Assembly: GCF_902362185.1 (NCBI RefSeq)
Contig: NC_044497.1
Coordinates: forward strand, 28,306,001 to 28,370,000
DNA: 64,000 nt
DNA from: Chanos chanos
Taxonomy: Eukaryota; Chordata; Actinopteri; Gonorynchiformes; Chanidae
Direction of reading: 5' to 3'
The notes below the pieces were generated by a model. That model was not told the origin of the DNA and did no database searches. It was given only the letters and a program-made list of their open reading frames with translations. This document shows, piece after piece, positions 1 through 12,960 of this stretch (position 1 is the first letter of the stretch; each line of letters begins with the position of its first letter). The translations under genes were made by a program, and so were the position numbers.

Positions 1-432
1 AGCTCTATTTTAGTTCTGGTTCTGTTACCTGTTACCTATCTGGTTTGTACCTTGCGTCGCATAAGGCTTTCACAGAGTGTTTAAGCCTTTCCTGATCAGC
101 TGTTGTGACGTGCACCTGTTCCATGATTTCCAGCCCGCCTCTTCTCTTTCTGTCTCACCTGTGTGCCTCCAGGTAGTCTTTGGTTTTCGTACATTCCAGT
201 TTCCTATCTTCATGGTGTTTATCGGGGGCACCAGTTCTGGTTCTCGTTATGCACCAGTTATGTAATGTCAACTCCACATCCCACACCTCTGCCAGGTTTA
301 ATTTTAGCTGATGATAAAAATGATTAATTTATGTACAGCGTATGTGTCATAAAATAATTCCTCTTAGCAACCTCACCTCTTGTTATCTAATCATGTCGTC
401 ACCAGTTTATGACTACTGACCTGAGGTTTGAT
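1..432. other. Left-edge intergenic DNA, no gene recognised
   Basis: No exon, RNA gene or clear repeat family could be supported here. The short open frame at 77-265 has no recognisable protein similarity and no splice context. The segment probably holds upstream regulatory DNA of the chitinase gene. Confidence 0.5.
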
Positions 433-492
433 CCATAAAAAGGCTGACCACATACTTTTGCACTGGTTTTCCCGGCAGACGAAGGATACACG
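433..492 (+). promoter_or_regulatory. Putative TATA promoter and non-coding leader exon of the chitinase gene
   Basis: A TATA-like CATAAAAAGG lies at about 434-443. It is followed some 30 bases later by a short stretch ending in a strong donor, ACG|GTAAGT, after position 492. A matching acceptor (GTGGACAG|) ends at 1127, just before the exon that carries the start codon. This is the layout expected for a TATA-driven, tissue-specific gene with a small untranslated first exon. The exact transcription start is inferred. Confidence 0.5.
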
Positions 493-1173
493 GTAAGTTT
501 AAGATGCCTGCAGGTATCACCAATGCACTAAATGAATAATAGCTTGTTGCATAGATTGACAATTATGATCAAATCATCAAATTATGAATTTACCAGATTA
601 AAAGTTAGGAGTCAGAATCAAATAAGCATATTAAGGTCTTTAAAGACTTTGTTTAAATGTATTATTTTCTTTTTTAAATGGATCAAAAGTGTCATGGCAG
701 TTTAAAACCTTTTTCAAAGAAGAAGAAGAAGAAAAAAAAGGGGAACATGGATTATTACACAAAAATGGAATTTACACAACAATGTAATGCAATGAACTGG
801 GTTCAATTAAACTGTGTTCCACTAACACTGCAGATAGCACACTAACCTGAGAAACACATGTAAGTGAGTAGTGACTGATTAATCATAAAAATATTTCCAA
901 CATGAAGTGACATAGCAGAAGTGGTTTAATGGCCACAATTGTGAAATGACTGAATACATAAATAAATGGCATGTGATGGCATGTGTCTTTCAAAAACATA
1001 GGGGAAGACGCTTTTTCTGCTTCTGTTTTAGTCAGGTGATGTTTGTTCTGGAAAAAGACTGTCGTCATGGTAGTGAAAACAGGGAGTAAAACTGACTCTT
1101 CTCTTGTGATCCTTTCTTTGTGGACAGCGCAGACAGGACGATTCACTGATCTAGACTAGCGCTGGTCAAAACA

Positions 1174-4100
1174 ATGGGGAAACTCGCCATCCTTGTTGGT
1201 AAGTACATAAAAGCTGAGTTTTCATTGGTTGATAATGATGTTTAAATGTCAGTCGTGTTTCATGACACGGGTAGTTGTATTAACCTCTTATCTGTTTTAC
1301 CAACAGGCTTATGCACAGTGTTGTGTCATTTTGGTGAGTTTTTCCTAAATTTGATTAGTGCATAAATGTGATGACCATTAACCAACCATTTAAAGCAGTG
1401 CTTTCAAATTCAATTTCAGCCCAAGGCGCACTTGCGTTTTTATCTGCCCTCAAACATCCAAAAACTGCAAGGCTATATATTAATTTCTTCATCTATGTAA
1501 ACACCTCTACTCTTGAATAGCATAGGTTACATAGATAATCTAGGCTCTGAACGCACAATGCGGTGCGTTTTAGGAAAAAGAAGAGTTAACAGTTATTCAA
1601 TTGTATCGACCACTGTTCAGTTTATTACACTCATTAATACAGATATTTAATGTAGGAAATAAAGAAAATATAGAACATTAAAATAGTAGTTGCAAAAAGA
1701 GCTGTTTTCTGTTTTGGTACTAGCTAAAAAAATGTTTGTGTATTTAAAAAGAAAGCAATAATGCCGTGAGCGACAGTCATTTTTTTAATTCTTAAATTAT
1801 ATTCTGAGTTACGTGAATTACATTCTTTCATCACTGCTGCTGCTCATTTACGAAGAGGACACACCGGCTTATCTCTACTAAGTACAAATATGTACTCACT
1901 CTCCCCACCTCTCATGAAACAGTCTTCCCTCTCCATCAACTCTTGGTTTTTTTTTTAACTCGTTTGCTCGTTAAAACTACAGGGTCACTGGAAATGAAAA
2001 AAAAAAAGCTAGCGTTCTGAGCAGTGGTCTGTGCTTGTGCAGCTAAGAGAGCGAGTGATGCGGTTTGGGAGTAGGATTTTATCGTTATAATACCAATACA
2101 TCTCTAACATAAAAAACTCATGTGTCGCCTATTACGGGATGCATGAGTGTTCATTTTTGGTAGGTTTTTGGCCAAAATCAGACAGCGGCCTTGAGTTTGA
2201 CCCCTGTGATTTAAAGGAATACATAAAAACAAAGCAGACTATGGTTTTTCTTTCTCGATTGTAGGTTCAGCTTCGGAACTTGTGTGCTACTTTACCAACT
2301 GGTCCCAGTATAGGCCTGGGACTGGGAAGTTCCTACCTGCCAATGTTGATCCATACCTCTGCACTCACCTAATTTACGCCTTCTCCGTCATCAACTATGC
2401 CAATGAGTTGACCACCTATGAATGGAACGATGAGACACTTTATCAGTCTTTCAACGGCCTTAAAGACAGGTAAATTCTAAAATTATGAATCACGATTTTT
2501 TTTCAAACATTTAGTTTTTGACTAATTACCACCCCATGAAACAATAAAGAAGAAAACAGTAATCTTTGTGATGTTTTGCAGTGTTTTTATTTTTGGAATG
2601 TTTTTGGACAGCACATTTTTGTAACTAAAACTGTTGATGATAAAATAAAATGTAATCAAATTAAGCTGAATCTGTGACACTTCTTCCGACAGAAATCCCA
2701 AGCTGAAAACTCTTTTGGCAGTTGGTGGATGGAACTTTGGGTCAAGCCAGTAAGTTAAGACATATTAAGACCAAAATTACTCATAATGCTTAACTACTTT
2801 AAGAATTCTAATTTAACGGTACAAAACTGCTGAAAGTATTGGCATTCCTCACATAACAGGTTGGTGAGAGAGTCAATATCTTTTGTTTTCTTTCAAGAAT
2901 TCAGCTACTATTTGAAATATCAACAGTTAATCAAAAATATATATCATCTGATATGCTGAAAGACTCAAATAACATTCTAGTCATTCTAGTAACATTCAAT
3001 TCAATTCAATTGAAATTGAATAGTCTACATGGAAGAATAGACTGTTAATGTACTGTTTTACTCACTTTGTTGATTTTTTTTTTGCCTTCACTTTGCTCAG
3101 GTTCAGCGTCATGGTATCTACACCTAAGAACAGACAGACCTTCATCCAGTCATCCATCAGTTTCCTACGTAAATACGGTTTTGATGGACTAGATCTGGAC
3201 TGGGAATATCCTGGCGCGCGAGGGAGCCCACCAGAGGACAAACAGAGATTCACACTCCTGTGTAAGGTGAGATCTGATCTGTCTCACATGTTTTTTCAGT
3301 ATCATATAATAAATCAGCTTTGAAGTGTCATGGTCCAAACAGCCAGAGTCCACAGGAAAGTGCCAGTGTAGTGAGGCACTGATATTTACAGATGATTATG
3401 AGACAAATATTGAGCTCTTTATACAAAACATACTAATCAAGATAAATATTTAGAATGGATCTTTGAGTCTATAAACATCGAGGAAGGTAAAACATAAAAT
3501 ACTTTCGTGACAAACCTGCTTCATAACTAAGATGCATTTTCTCTGCATCTGTAGGAGCTTCTGGAAGCCTATGAGGCAGAGGGTAAAGCAACTGGACGTC
3601 CAAGACTGATGCTAACTGCTGCAGTAGCAGCAGGGAAAGGAAACATTGATGGTGGCTACGAGATAGCTAAAATAGCAAGGTATGATTTGAAAAAAAAATA
3701 TATATATATATATATCTGTCAGACCTAACATATGTTTGTGGAACATGTCAAGATCTATTAGTGAAGCAGTCATGCAGACTTCTTTAAAACCTGTTGCCCT
3801 TCATTTCAAAGGTATCTGGACTTTGTTAATGTCATGACCTATGACTTCCATGGAAGTTGGGAAACCTTCACAGGACATCATAGTCCTCTGTATCGGGGTC
3901 CTCATGATGCGGGAGATTTCATCTACTTTAACACTGTAAGAGAAAACTTTTGTTTATCACTTTCAGGACACATAGCCAGAGTTTTAGTATATGAAAGTAT
4001 ATGAAGCTCAACTGTAAATGAGGGTAAATCTGCACATTGTGCACAACATATTACTGTTCTCCTGCAGGATTTTGCCATGAAGTATTGGAGAGATCAGGGA

Positions 4101-6986
4101 ACTCCGGTAGAGAAACTGAGGATGGGCTTTCCCACTTATGGCCGCACGTTCCGTCTCACGTCAGCAGCCAATGGGGTTGGAGCTCCAGCAGGTGGACCTG
4201 CTTCTGCTGGACCGTACACAAGGGAAGCTGGGTTCTGGTCTTACTATGAGGTAGGTCAAATGGCCCTGTAAAGCCCTGCTTTGGTAATGAGTAACTGCAT
4301 TGGAAAGGTCAGTGCAAGTTGATTAATGATGAATTTTCTTTGTCCCTTTAGATATGCACTTTCACCCAGGGAGGAACAACTCAGTGGATTGAAGAGCAAA
4401 AAGTCCCATATGCTACCAAAGGAAATGAATGGGTGGGGTTTGATAGCAAGGAAAGCTATGAGATAAAGGTAGGAACATTCAATATGTTTTTTTTTATAGA
4501 GATACAATGTAATTTAGATCTCAGACATCTCGGGCCTCGGTTTGAAGGTAGTTAACATTATTGATTTGATTAATGTGAAACATATTGGGTGTGTTAAGGT
4601 CAAATGAAGATTGTAAAATAATTAGTTTTGGGAGTAGTGGGTGAAGTACAAGTGGGTGTTAATAGGGTGGAAATTATGATTTCCCTTTTAAATATAGCTA
4701 TATTTAGAAATATAGCTGTACCATTTATGTTCTGGAGGATATTCAATATAACTATTATGATTTTTCATATACATTTAATGTAGTAGATCAGCCAAAACAG
4801 AACAGAAGATTGCTGTTAGATCTTTGAGATATTTAAATCTTAATTTGGCTGGCTTGGTATCTGTGGCCATTTCCAGTGACACAGCTTTTCAATCTGTTTT
4901 GAAACCAACATAAAGTAATATGTAATAAACTTCCACAAAAAATCAGCCAGTGGTTTGTGGGTTCCATTTCTAAAAATCAACAGAATTTCATCTCTAAGGT
5001 TATTCAATATCAACATCATTTAATATATACTTCCTCCTCTGTCTGACTCAGAGTCTGAGCCAAAGTGAAGCTAAATTTCCATTGTAATTGAATGACAGTG
5101 CTTTGTTCATTTCTAATTTGTCTTCACATGCAGCTGTGCTGTTCAAAACTGGGTTGACCCACTTCATTAGAAGTTTGTGTCAAAATACTTGTGATTGTGA
5201 ATTTGAATTTTTTGGTGATGAGAACATGGTGTGTATCGGAACAGGACATGTGTATGAGACACACACACACTTTAGAGACACTACGACCACAGTCAATTAC
5301 AGCGGGTTAAGAAATACACTAGCGCAGTTGCTAGAAGCACATTGCACTGAAAGCAGGTTGAAATATAAAAAAAAGAAAAACAAATTGTCCACGAACTATC
5401 ATCCTTTTCTAGGACTTTTTTTCCTCTATCATGCTAGACCATTCAACAGGAACCCCTAATGTGTCTAACACTTCCCATCAAACCACAGGTACGCTATCTG
5501 CGGGCTAATAAATTTGGTGGGGCATTTGTTTGGGCCCTGGATCTGGATGACTTTGCAGGCCAATTCTGCAGGCAGGGCAACTACCCCCTCATCAGCTATC
5601 TTCGCCACCTTCTCAATAACGGTAAATGTTTCAAACCTAAACTCTGACCGTCTTATGACAGATTCACAATGTGGTTTACAATGTAATGTTGTTTAGAAAG
5701 TAATGGAAGCTGTACTTTTCAAATTTTTCACTGTCATACTGAACAAAGGTCTCTTCGTGTGGTCCTCTATAACAATCCAAATGAAGTGATAGGCCAAGCA
5801 AAAAGGCTGTGTATTAATATAATAAACATGTGTGTAAATAACAGCGTGGGACGTTTCTGGAGGACAAAGTTAGTTCAGCCTCAAAGAATTCAGGCATGAT
5901 GCCTGCAGGTGTATACGTCATTTTGTTAAAATTCATTATCTGTGAAAAGGATGTCAAATCATTATTGCTTTTTTCACATGAAAAGATTAGCCACTTTTTA
6001 AGGGGCTCCATATCCCCCATGACTGATGTCAAAGGGTAAATAACGTCAATTTTAAAGCACACTGTGATGTCATCTGTACATTGAACATCCCAGAGAGTCA
6101 TTACCTTGAACATGAACACAACTCATAAAATAAAAATCTGTTATTAAATGACATAAATAAAAATCTATTATTTGTAAATGCCGCAATTATTTCATATTTC
6201 CTTTGTAGGTTCAAACCCTGTGCCGCCTACTACCCACATACCGGAAGGAAACACAACAAAACAAACAACTCTTGCCCCCACTACGAGACCAGTCAACTCC
6301 ACTGGCCACCCCATAAAGACCACACCAACCACAAACTCCACCACCACCAAGTCAACAGCTGCACCAGGTAGTAGATTCTGTGCAACTAGTTTGGATGGCC
6401 TGTATCCCAATCCAGATAACCCTAAAACCTTTTACCATTGTGCAAAAGATTAGCCACCTTCTAAGGGGCTCCATATCACCCCATGACTGATGTCAAAGGG
6501 TAAATAATGTCTATTTTAAAGCACATTGTGATGTCATCTGTACATTGGACATCCCAGAGAGTCATTACCTTGAACATGAACACAACTCATAAAATAAAAA
6601 TCTGTTATTAAATGACATAAATAAAAATCTATTATTTGTAAATGCCGCAATTATTTCATATTTCCTTTGTAGGTTCAAACCCTGTGCCGCCTACTACCCA
6701 CATACCGGAAGGAAACACAACAAAACAAACAACTCTTGCCCCCACTACGAGACCAGTCAACTCCACTGGCCACCCCATAAAGACCACACCAACCACAAAC
6801 TCCACCACCACCAAGTCAACAGCTGCACCAGGTAGTAGATTCTGTGCAACTAGATTAGACGGCCTGTATCCCAATCCAGATAACCCTAAAACCTTTTACC
6901 ATTGTGCAAATGGTATTACCTACATACAGCCTTGTCCTGCAGGGACAGTTTATAACGATCGCTGTAAATGCTGCGACTGGCCTTAG
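1174..6986 (+). CDS. chia: Acidic mammalian chitinase-like GH18 chitinase with C-terminal chitin-binding domain
   Basis: This is a secreted family-18 endochitinase that hydrolyses chitin beta-1,4 bonds. In fish, CHIA-type enzymes serve mainly in the stomach and in immunity. Exons are 1174-1198, 1307-1333, 2265-2469, 2693-2749, 3101-3266, 3555-3679, 3812-3935, 4068-4250, 4352-4468, 5489-5621 and 6673-6986. All phases match and give 491 residues, close to the usual 470-490. Residues 1 to about 20 are a signal peptide ([13 protein letters not shown]...). The catalytic DxxDxDxE motif is DGLDLDWE at residues 133-140, so the acid is E140, the same number as in human AMCase. A Thr/Pro-rich linker then leads to a CBM14 domain with all six cysteines (FC..., HC, PC, RC, CC). 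The final exon lies in a tandem duplication that leaves a second, truncated copy upstream; the model given skips that copy. The assignment to the chia family is secure; which teleost paralogue it is cannot be told. Confidence 0.93.
5981..6907 (+). repeat. Tandem duplication of about 464 bp containing the last chitinase exon
   Basis: Unit 1 (5981 to about 6443) and unit 2 (6444 to about 6907) are nearly identical, with roughly ten substitutions and one single-base indel by eye. Each carries the end of the last intron, its acceptor (TTTGTAG|G) and the linker plus the first half of the CBM14 domain. The duplication joins the middle of CBM14 to an intronic position, and a short run of A at both original breakpoints suggests a microhomology event. 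Only unit 2 continues into the second half of the chitin-binding domain. Confidence 0.93.
6209..6453 (+). other. Upstream duplicate of the terminal chitinase exon (alternative or decoy exon)
   Basis: The acceptor at 6207-6208 is intact, and the phase equals that of the true last exon. If used to its end, the exon reads through the linker and the first two CBM14 cysteines, then stops at 6451-6453 just past the duplication junction, giving about 468 residues and a broken chitin-binding domain. A donor-like CCAG|GTAGTA sits after 6367. If spliced there to the acceptor at 6671-6672, the piece 6209-6367 (159 bases, 53 codons, phase kept) would add a second linker in frame. Which outcome occurs is unknown. 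Confidence 0.7.
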
Positions 6987-7689
6987 GCTCTATTAGAGGA
7001 TCAGGTCTTACATTAACACTTAAAATATTGCAACTACTGAACATTCACTTTTTAAACATGGGGTATCTGCAGGTATCTGCAAATTTCACTTAATGCTTTT
7101 AAAGACCTTTTTTAACGACAATTTAAAGCCTTTTAAATGCCACTTTGAGCCACTGGTCACAACGTACATTTTCAAACAGTCTGAATTGGCAATAGCTCCC
7201 CCACCACTACAGCAGTAGTACTAAAAACAGGACAGAAACTCGCTGTCGATTTTTCATTGCCAATTTGAGGCTGGGCACATGTGTGCTTCACAACACTGAT
7301 ACCTGTAGTTTAAATAATTCCATCTGAACTGTACAATAGGCTTATTGGTCTTTTCTGTCAAGTGCCTGCCACCACGTCTGTCTCTCTTACAAATAAAAAA
7401 AATCTCACTTGAAAAATTCAAAGCAGTCCACAATGTTGCATCGTTTTTTGTTTCCGTAAAAAAAAAAAGTTTTTCCATTCTTTTTTATGACCAACGGCTA
7501 TCCCAAATAATGTATGATACAAATGAGAGATTGATTTGATGAGTGTATTCTGTGTCAAACCTTCAAAAATCACTTTTTCCTGTATTTTAAGAACATCAAA
7601 GGGTAACTGTTTTCTATGAATATGCCTGAAAAAGAACAGGATTAATGGTTAAATAAATTCTGTGACATGTGAGACATGAAGTGCACACC

Positions 7690-7753
7690 AATAAACACCA
7701 ATGTTAAATATGTTCTCTCTAAATAAAGTTCAGCAATCATAACCATGTTTATT
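7690..7753. terminator. Facing polyadenylation signals of the chitinase (+) and pm20d1 (-) genes
   Basis: On the + strand AATAAA occurs at 7690-7695 and 7722-7727, suiting the end of the chitinase transcript. On the - strand AATAAA (TTTATT at 7748-7753) suits the end of the pm20d1 transcript. The two signals are about 20 bases apart, so the two 3' UTRs should abut or overlap. Further AATAAA-like sites near 7650 mean the exact cleavage sites are uncertain. The stretch 6987-7690 is chitinase 3' UTR or spacer, and 7754-8321 is pm20d1 3' UTR. Confidence 0.55.
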
Positions 7754-8321
7754 GTCCATTGTCAAGCATCCCTACATTAAGGCGATCAATGTCCATTCGT
7801 AAGACATCTAGGGGAGGAGTTGCTTAAACACTGCTCGTCATCTATGTCATCTTTGAGTAAACTTCAAGTATCAATTTATCTACCATGTTATTAGTACCTT
7901 TATGTTCCACTGTAAAACTCTACAAATCTCTCATTTTCATTCTCCATCTGTTTATCCAGTACATTCATTAGGGTCAGGCTTTGACTGTTCTAAATCTTCT
8001 TTTCCTGATAAACTAAACACAAATGCGTATGTAAAAAGCTAATGCTCCTGACCAATATTAGGTCAAAGCTAGGTTTAAACTAAACTAGAGTTCAAAAGGG
8101 AAAACCTCCATTCAAAAGGCTGTGCTATAATAGACTTGGCTCAAAATCATGAAAGTACAGCAGCTGTGCCATTGAAATCAATCTGTAACTCATAAAAGAG
8201 TTGATTAGCTGGGTAATGACCATAACCTCCTAGATCTCTCATCATCATTAAATTTCACAGAAATGCATCAAACGTCCCTGGATTACACACAGAAATACAG
8301 GGCTTGGATCAACCTCTACGG

Positions 8322-11300
8322 CTACAGCTCATGCTCACTGCCATGAGACAGAGGTAGACTCTTAATGTCACAGTTTTGTATGAGTTGAAAGTAAAACACC
8401 ACAATCTCCTCGTAGTTCTTGATTGAGATCCTCTCGTTCACGCCGTGAAATCTAAAAACAAAGAAAGAGGACAATAACCGACAATCATTGTGCGCAAGCT
8501 GAACTACTGATAGCAGATCTTACATATACAAGACCAGGAGACACCTTTTTATACTGCGTATAAAAGATAACAGTTTTTTTACATTAGAGATAATATTCAG
8601 CTAATACATTCAAACAGACGTCTTTGTTGATTCGTCTTCTGATATTGACTCTTATGTATTATTCATTCTGCTATGTCATACCTCTGTGAGTCACCTGGTT
8701 TGAACCAAGTAGGAGCAAACCGATAGATATTGCTGGTCAGTTCAGTATAATGACGGCTGTCAGTATTGCCAATGCAGATCCCTGTATGGTGAGGGCAAAC
8801 AAAACCCCCCCCCAAAAAACAAAACATGACTTAAAGTGCATAAAGAGACTCTACATGTGCAAACAAAGCAGCACCACTTCAGGTACTTCTGGCATTTGGC
8901 CAGGCAAATAACTTCAGGCAATACACATGCTTTTCTCTCTTCAGAGTCTCACCAGGAGCAACAGTGACCTGAGGAAACATGTCTAGTACAGTTTTCTTAA
9001 TGATCTGGAACCCAAACGACTTTTCATCATAGGAACTGATGGGTAACGGGTCAAATCCGCCCTTCAGTTCTATCTTGACCCGATCATCTGCCACTTTGAG
9101 ATGAATCAAGTCAAGCACCTGGAAGGGAGGCAGAAAAGGGTAGAGACAGGGAGAAAAGGTTGCGAGATGAAGTGAGAGAGATGGAGAATGAAGGAGAGAG
9201 AAAGAAATAAGGCTTGTATTCTGAATGATGTCTCTTTCTGATGGTTGTATGATTCTCCTATGAACACATGCAGCCATGCAGGATCTAAGTTTTCAAAAAA
9301 AACTATGAAAGTGAAATCCAAAGCTTTCAAAAACAAAGCAGACAATGCTTCTAAAAATTACATTTGTGTTCATCTTCAACTCAAAAAGAAAAAAAAAAAA
9401 ACCTAATAGATCAACCATCTGCGTGAGTTGAATTCTGGACTCTGTTACCATAAGTGTTAGAGAGCACAGCCAGTCACACATTAACATATTGAGTTAGACC
9501 CAACCTTACCCACTCACCTCTTGCAGAGTTTGGGCTGAATGAATGCGCAGATTTACGTAGGCCTCTGCCTGAGACGGGATAATATTAATCTGCGAACGAG
9601 AAGTAAAACCACTGCTTCCAGTCAGCAAGTTTATTAAATACATTAGTAAACGAGTGTGCAAGTATCGCGTCTGTGCATGTGTGTGTGCGTGTGTGTGTGT
9701 ATGTGTGTGTTGAAAAAAATAAAGTACTCTACCTTCACACCTGAATGAAACATAGTCACAGCAGTGGTTGTTCTGACGAATGCATTCGTGTCAGGTCTCC
9801 TTTCCATCACCCTGCAAATACGGAAGGTTAAAAAAATGGTGTTCGGCTCAGCACACAAACCGATACTTGTTAATTCAGTGATTGAAACAGACTGTATAAA
9901 GATTTAATAACTGAAACTACCTGCCCATCAGAGAAGAAAAGAGCCACATGTTCGACATGATGAATCTGAGAGGTAGACCGAACTGCCCCCCCCCCCCAAA
10001 AAAAGCCAAAGAATTAGAGGGTAACAAGATAAAACTTGACCTAAAAGAAAACAGTACAGTTCAGTGTGTACTTATTACAGCACATATTAATCTACCTTGT
10101 GAGCAAGGTGTTCAAATGTGCTGCGTTCAGGACCTTCACCAAACAATCTTGGCATTGGGTTCTCTTCCAGCCTGCAAGGAGTGATAATCATCACAAGCAG
10201 AAATGCCCCCTCTCTTTTTAACATTTATATCTAGGTCACGAATTGCGGTTCATGCAGATAAACTTAAGAGTCCATAGCAGTAAACAGTAACTTATATGTA
10301 TATATTTAGGATGCAAAGATGCAAAATGAACTTTGCCTTTTGTGCTTAGTACATTGCAATGCAAATACCAAGCACAGAGGGACTTTACGAGGATGGTAGT
10401 TGACAGGATAGGTTTTTCCTTTTTTCACCTTTTCACAGCAGCGGCCAGAATGCCAATGCTACTCTCGCTTGGAGGCATGGAGGAGTGACCGGGTTTGGTT
10501 GTCACACTGAGCTTCACTGTGGCATGTCCTTTTTCACTGATTCCAATCCTAATATAAGATACAGTGAGGAACACAGCATTAACACTCAGTCAAAACAACA
10601 TACAGAGAGCAAATAAAGAACATTTGTGATGACCTGGAAATGACACTGTGCAGGGAACTCGTCTGGACAGAATGGTTGACGGCACTGAAAGCGCAATGCA
10701 AGGATGGATTTTTAAGATTTGATCCTCTGACACCAAAACCAGTGGCTCAATTCTCAGACTAACTCACATTGAGTACCCAACACTATGCAACAGTGAGCTA
10801 CAATTAAAGTATGTTGTTCCCCTTAACAGGAAAAGAGATAAGTGAACAGGTCTTACAAGGCAGCAGGTCCATCTAGGCCATTTATTACCCCATCCAGGAC
10901 AGCAAGACCCTCATCCAGAACAAACTCCAGCTGGACCCCCTGTCTCTTCAGCTCTGCCACAATGTTCACGGCCCCATTGAAACCATTGACCTGCACAGAC
11001 ATCATAAAAATGTTTATATGATGTTTCTGCTTTATTTAAAACGTTACTTTATCTGCCTGAGTTTAGCTGAACCATATCATTTTCAGATTGCATCAACAAG
11101 GTCAGAGCTAAATTTCCTTTAAAATAAGATCTCATTAAAGTTAAAGATACACTGACTTCCTCATCATGGCCAAGGCCAATGTAGAAGCTTCGTCGAGGTT
11201 TGTAGCCTTTTTCTAACAGATTCTCAAGAGCCTGCAGGATCCCCTAGACAAAAAAAAATTAAAAACAAAATTTGTTTTTGGGGCCCAGTTTATTTGTTTC

Positions 11301-12243
11301 AAACATACATTCAAACCATTAATGTTAAAACACACCTACCATAACAGACTGCTTGTCGTCTATGGTACCTCGTCCATAAATGAATCCATCAATCTCTTTG
11401 GCGGAGAATGGTGGTGCTTCCCAACCATCCTGCTCATTGGCAGGCACCACATCAATATGGGCCAACAGCATATAGGGGACTAGAAGTGGGTCAGTCCCAC
11501 GAACCGACAACAGGTGGCTGTAGTTGGCTATTACATCATGTTTGACCAGACCCGACGAGAACACATTTGGGAACACTGTGAGAAACCAAACACCAATGAA
11601 ACCAATTGCTTAACGCGGGGATTCTTACCATCAAATGTACTATATATTTTGTCTTTACATCAAGGCAGCTTTACAAACGGTTGGCCCAAGCTATCCTCAC
11701 CTCTTCTCAACAGCTTGTCAAACTCGTGCAGAGCGGTGAGGTTGAATTCAGTCTCCGAAAAGGAAACAGTGGGTATCTGGATAGCCTCTAGAATGAAAGG
11801 AACGTTGGGTGAAATACGGCATACAAAGTGCACACTACGGTAGACTGCACACCGCATACATAATCACACCATTATGCCACTCTTCAAAACAGTTTTTTTA
11901 ATCAGTCGACCGCGGGAAGCAGTTGCCTCAGCGGTGCACTCGTTGACTTCGTTCAACACGCTCTCGCCTGACATCAGAGTAAACACATGATAACGATTAC
12001 AACGGGCAAGTAGTATACGATACCTTTGAAATTTGCTAGCTGTTTCTCTCTCTGCTGTTGGCTTATATCGGGGGATATTTTACTGGTTCTCTCCCACTGC
12101 GCCAGCTGAAGCCCTGCATTTACCTCTAATGTGAACGTCCTAACTGTAGCGATGAGGAATAGAATAAGCAAAACTAATGCTAAGCTCAACACCACAACTT
12201 TCAAAACCTTGAGAGTGCCCGGCTTCGTACCGTTGCCTGTCAT
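8322..12243 (-). CDS. pm20d1: PM20D1, M20-family N-fatty-acyl-amino-acid synthase/hydrolase
   Basis: In mammals this secreted M20 metalloenzyme makes and breaks N-acyl amino acids, linked to mitochondrial uncoupling and energy balance. Thirteen exons were traced (high to low): 12024-12243, 11701-11787, 11340-11575, 11157-11243, 10857-10990, 10429-10548, 10096-10171, 9921-9982, 9733-9811, 9518-9589, 8953-9118, 8682-8781 and 8322-8451, giving 522 residues (human 502). Residues 16-34 are a hydrophobic signal/anchor segment. The M20 two-metal site is complete: H142 in AHIDVVP, D175 in GRGTIDD, E209-E210 in GHDEE, D236 in DEG and the late H482 in RFHGVNE. The start is the only Met upstream of the hydrophobic segment. 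The gene points toward the chitinase and lies in the same orientation as the LEM gene. Teleosts often carry two pm20d1 copies; which one this is cannot be told. Confidence 0.94.
9671..9711. repeat. GT microsatellite in a pm20d1 intron
   Basis: Mostly (GT)n with a few interruptions, lying just beyond the exon at 9733-9811. Confidence 0.9.
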
Positions 12244-12960
12244 GTTTCAGGAAGCGAATGACAGTGCAATTGTTTCCTTTGCAAATATGCTCTTACCGGA
12301 GGAATGGCACTTATTTTCACGTTACATGCGCGCCATCTGCTGCGCTGGAATATACGTGTCCCATGATTGTAAACGGGTCACTTTGTCGAATAATCTTAAA
12401 CTAGCATAAAAATCAAGAAAGGGCATGTCAGTTAAGGACATTACAATTCGCCCGATAATAATTCTCGAGCAGTCCACACACCAAGAGGAAATCAACAATG
12501 ATATATTCGGTGTTTACAAAATGTATCACTTCTATAAGAAAACTTTGTGATATTTTAAATACAAAAATCTACCTCGTTTATGACAAACTGGGCCCCAAAA
12601 CAAAAGAACATCACCCACAGTGACTTTGTAATTACTCACTTTATTTGCACAATACCAAAACAATATTTATTTACATTACTAAAACCCAAACATTAGGGAA
12701 ATTAAAGTTCTTCATACATTATTTGCAAAGTTTGCAAACTTTTTTTTCTTTATTCACTAAAAATGTGTATACCAACAGGACTATTAAAATACCTGAACAA
12801 AAACATTACAACATTCTTCTTAGACTTTAAATTCACTGTAAGTTGAGGCACAAGAAAAACTGCAGCAGTCTCTTTAGGGCACACATTTGCCAAAACAGAC
12901 TTTGTAAAATCTGAGACTTAACAATTTTGGACCATTTGAAGTCTTAAGTTAACCCGAGTC
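12244..12960. other. Spacer: pm20d1 upstream region and 3' UTR of the LEM gene
   Basis: Next to pm20d1 (12244-12600) is AT-rich DNA without a clear TATA box. A - strand AATAAA (TTTATT at 12640-12645) fits the polyadenylation signal of the LEM-protein gene, so about 12620-12960 is probably its 3' UTR. No separate gene was seen. Confidence 0.55.

Noticed and set aside
6192-6874. Identical 72-residue reverse-strand open frames at 6192-6410 and 6656-6874
   Set aside because: They are antisense shadows of the duplicated Thr/Pro-rich linker of the chitinase.
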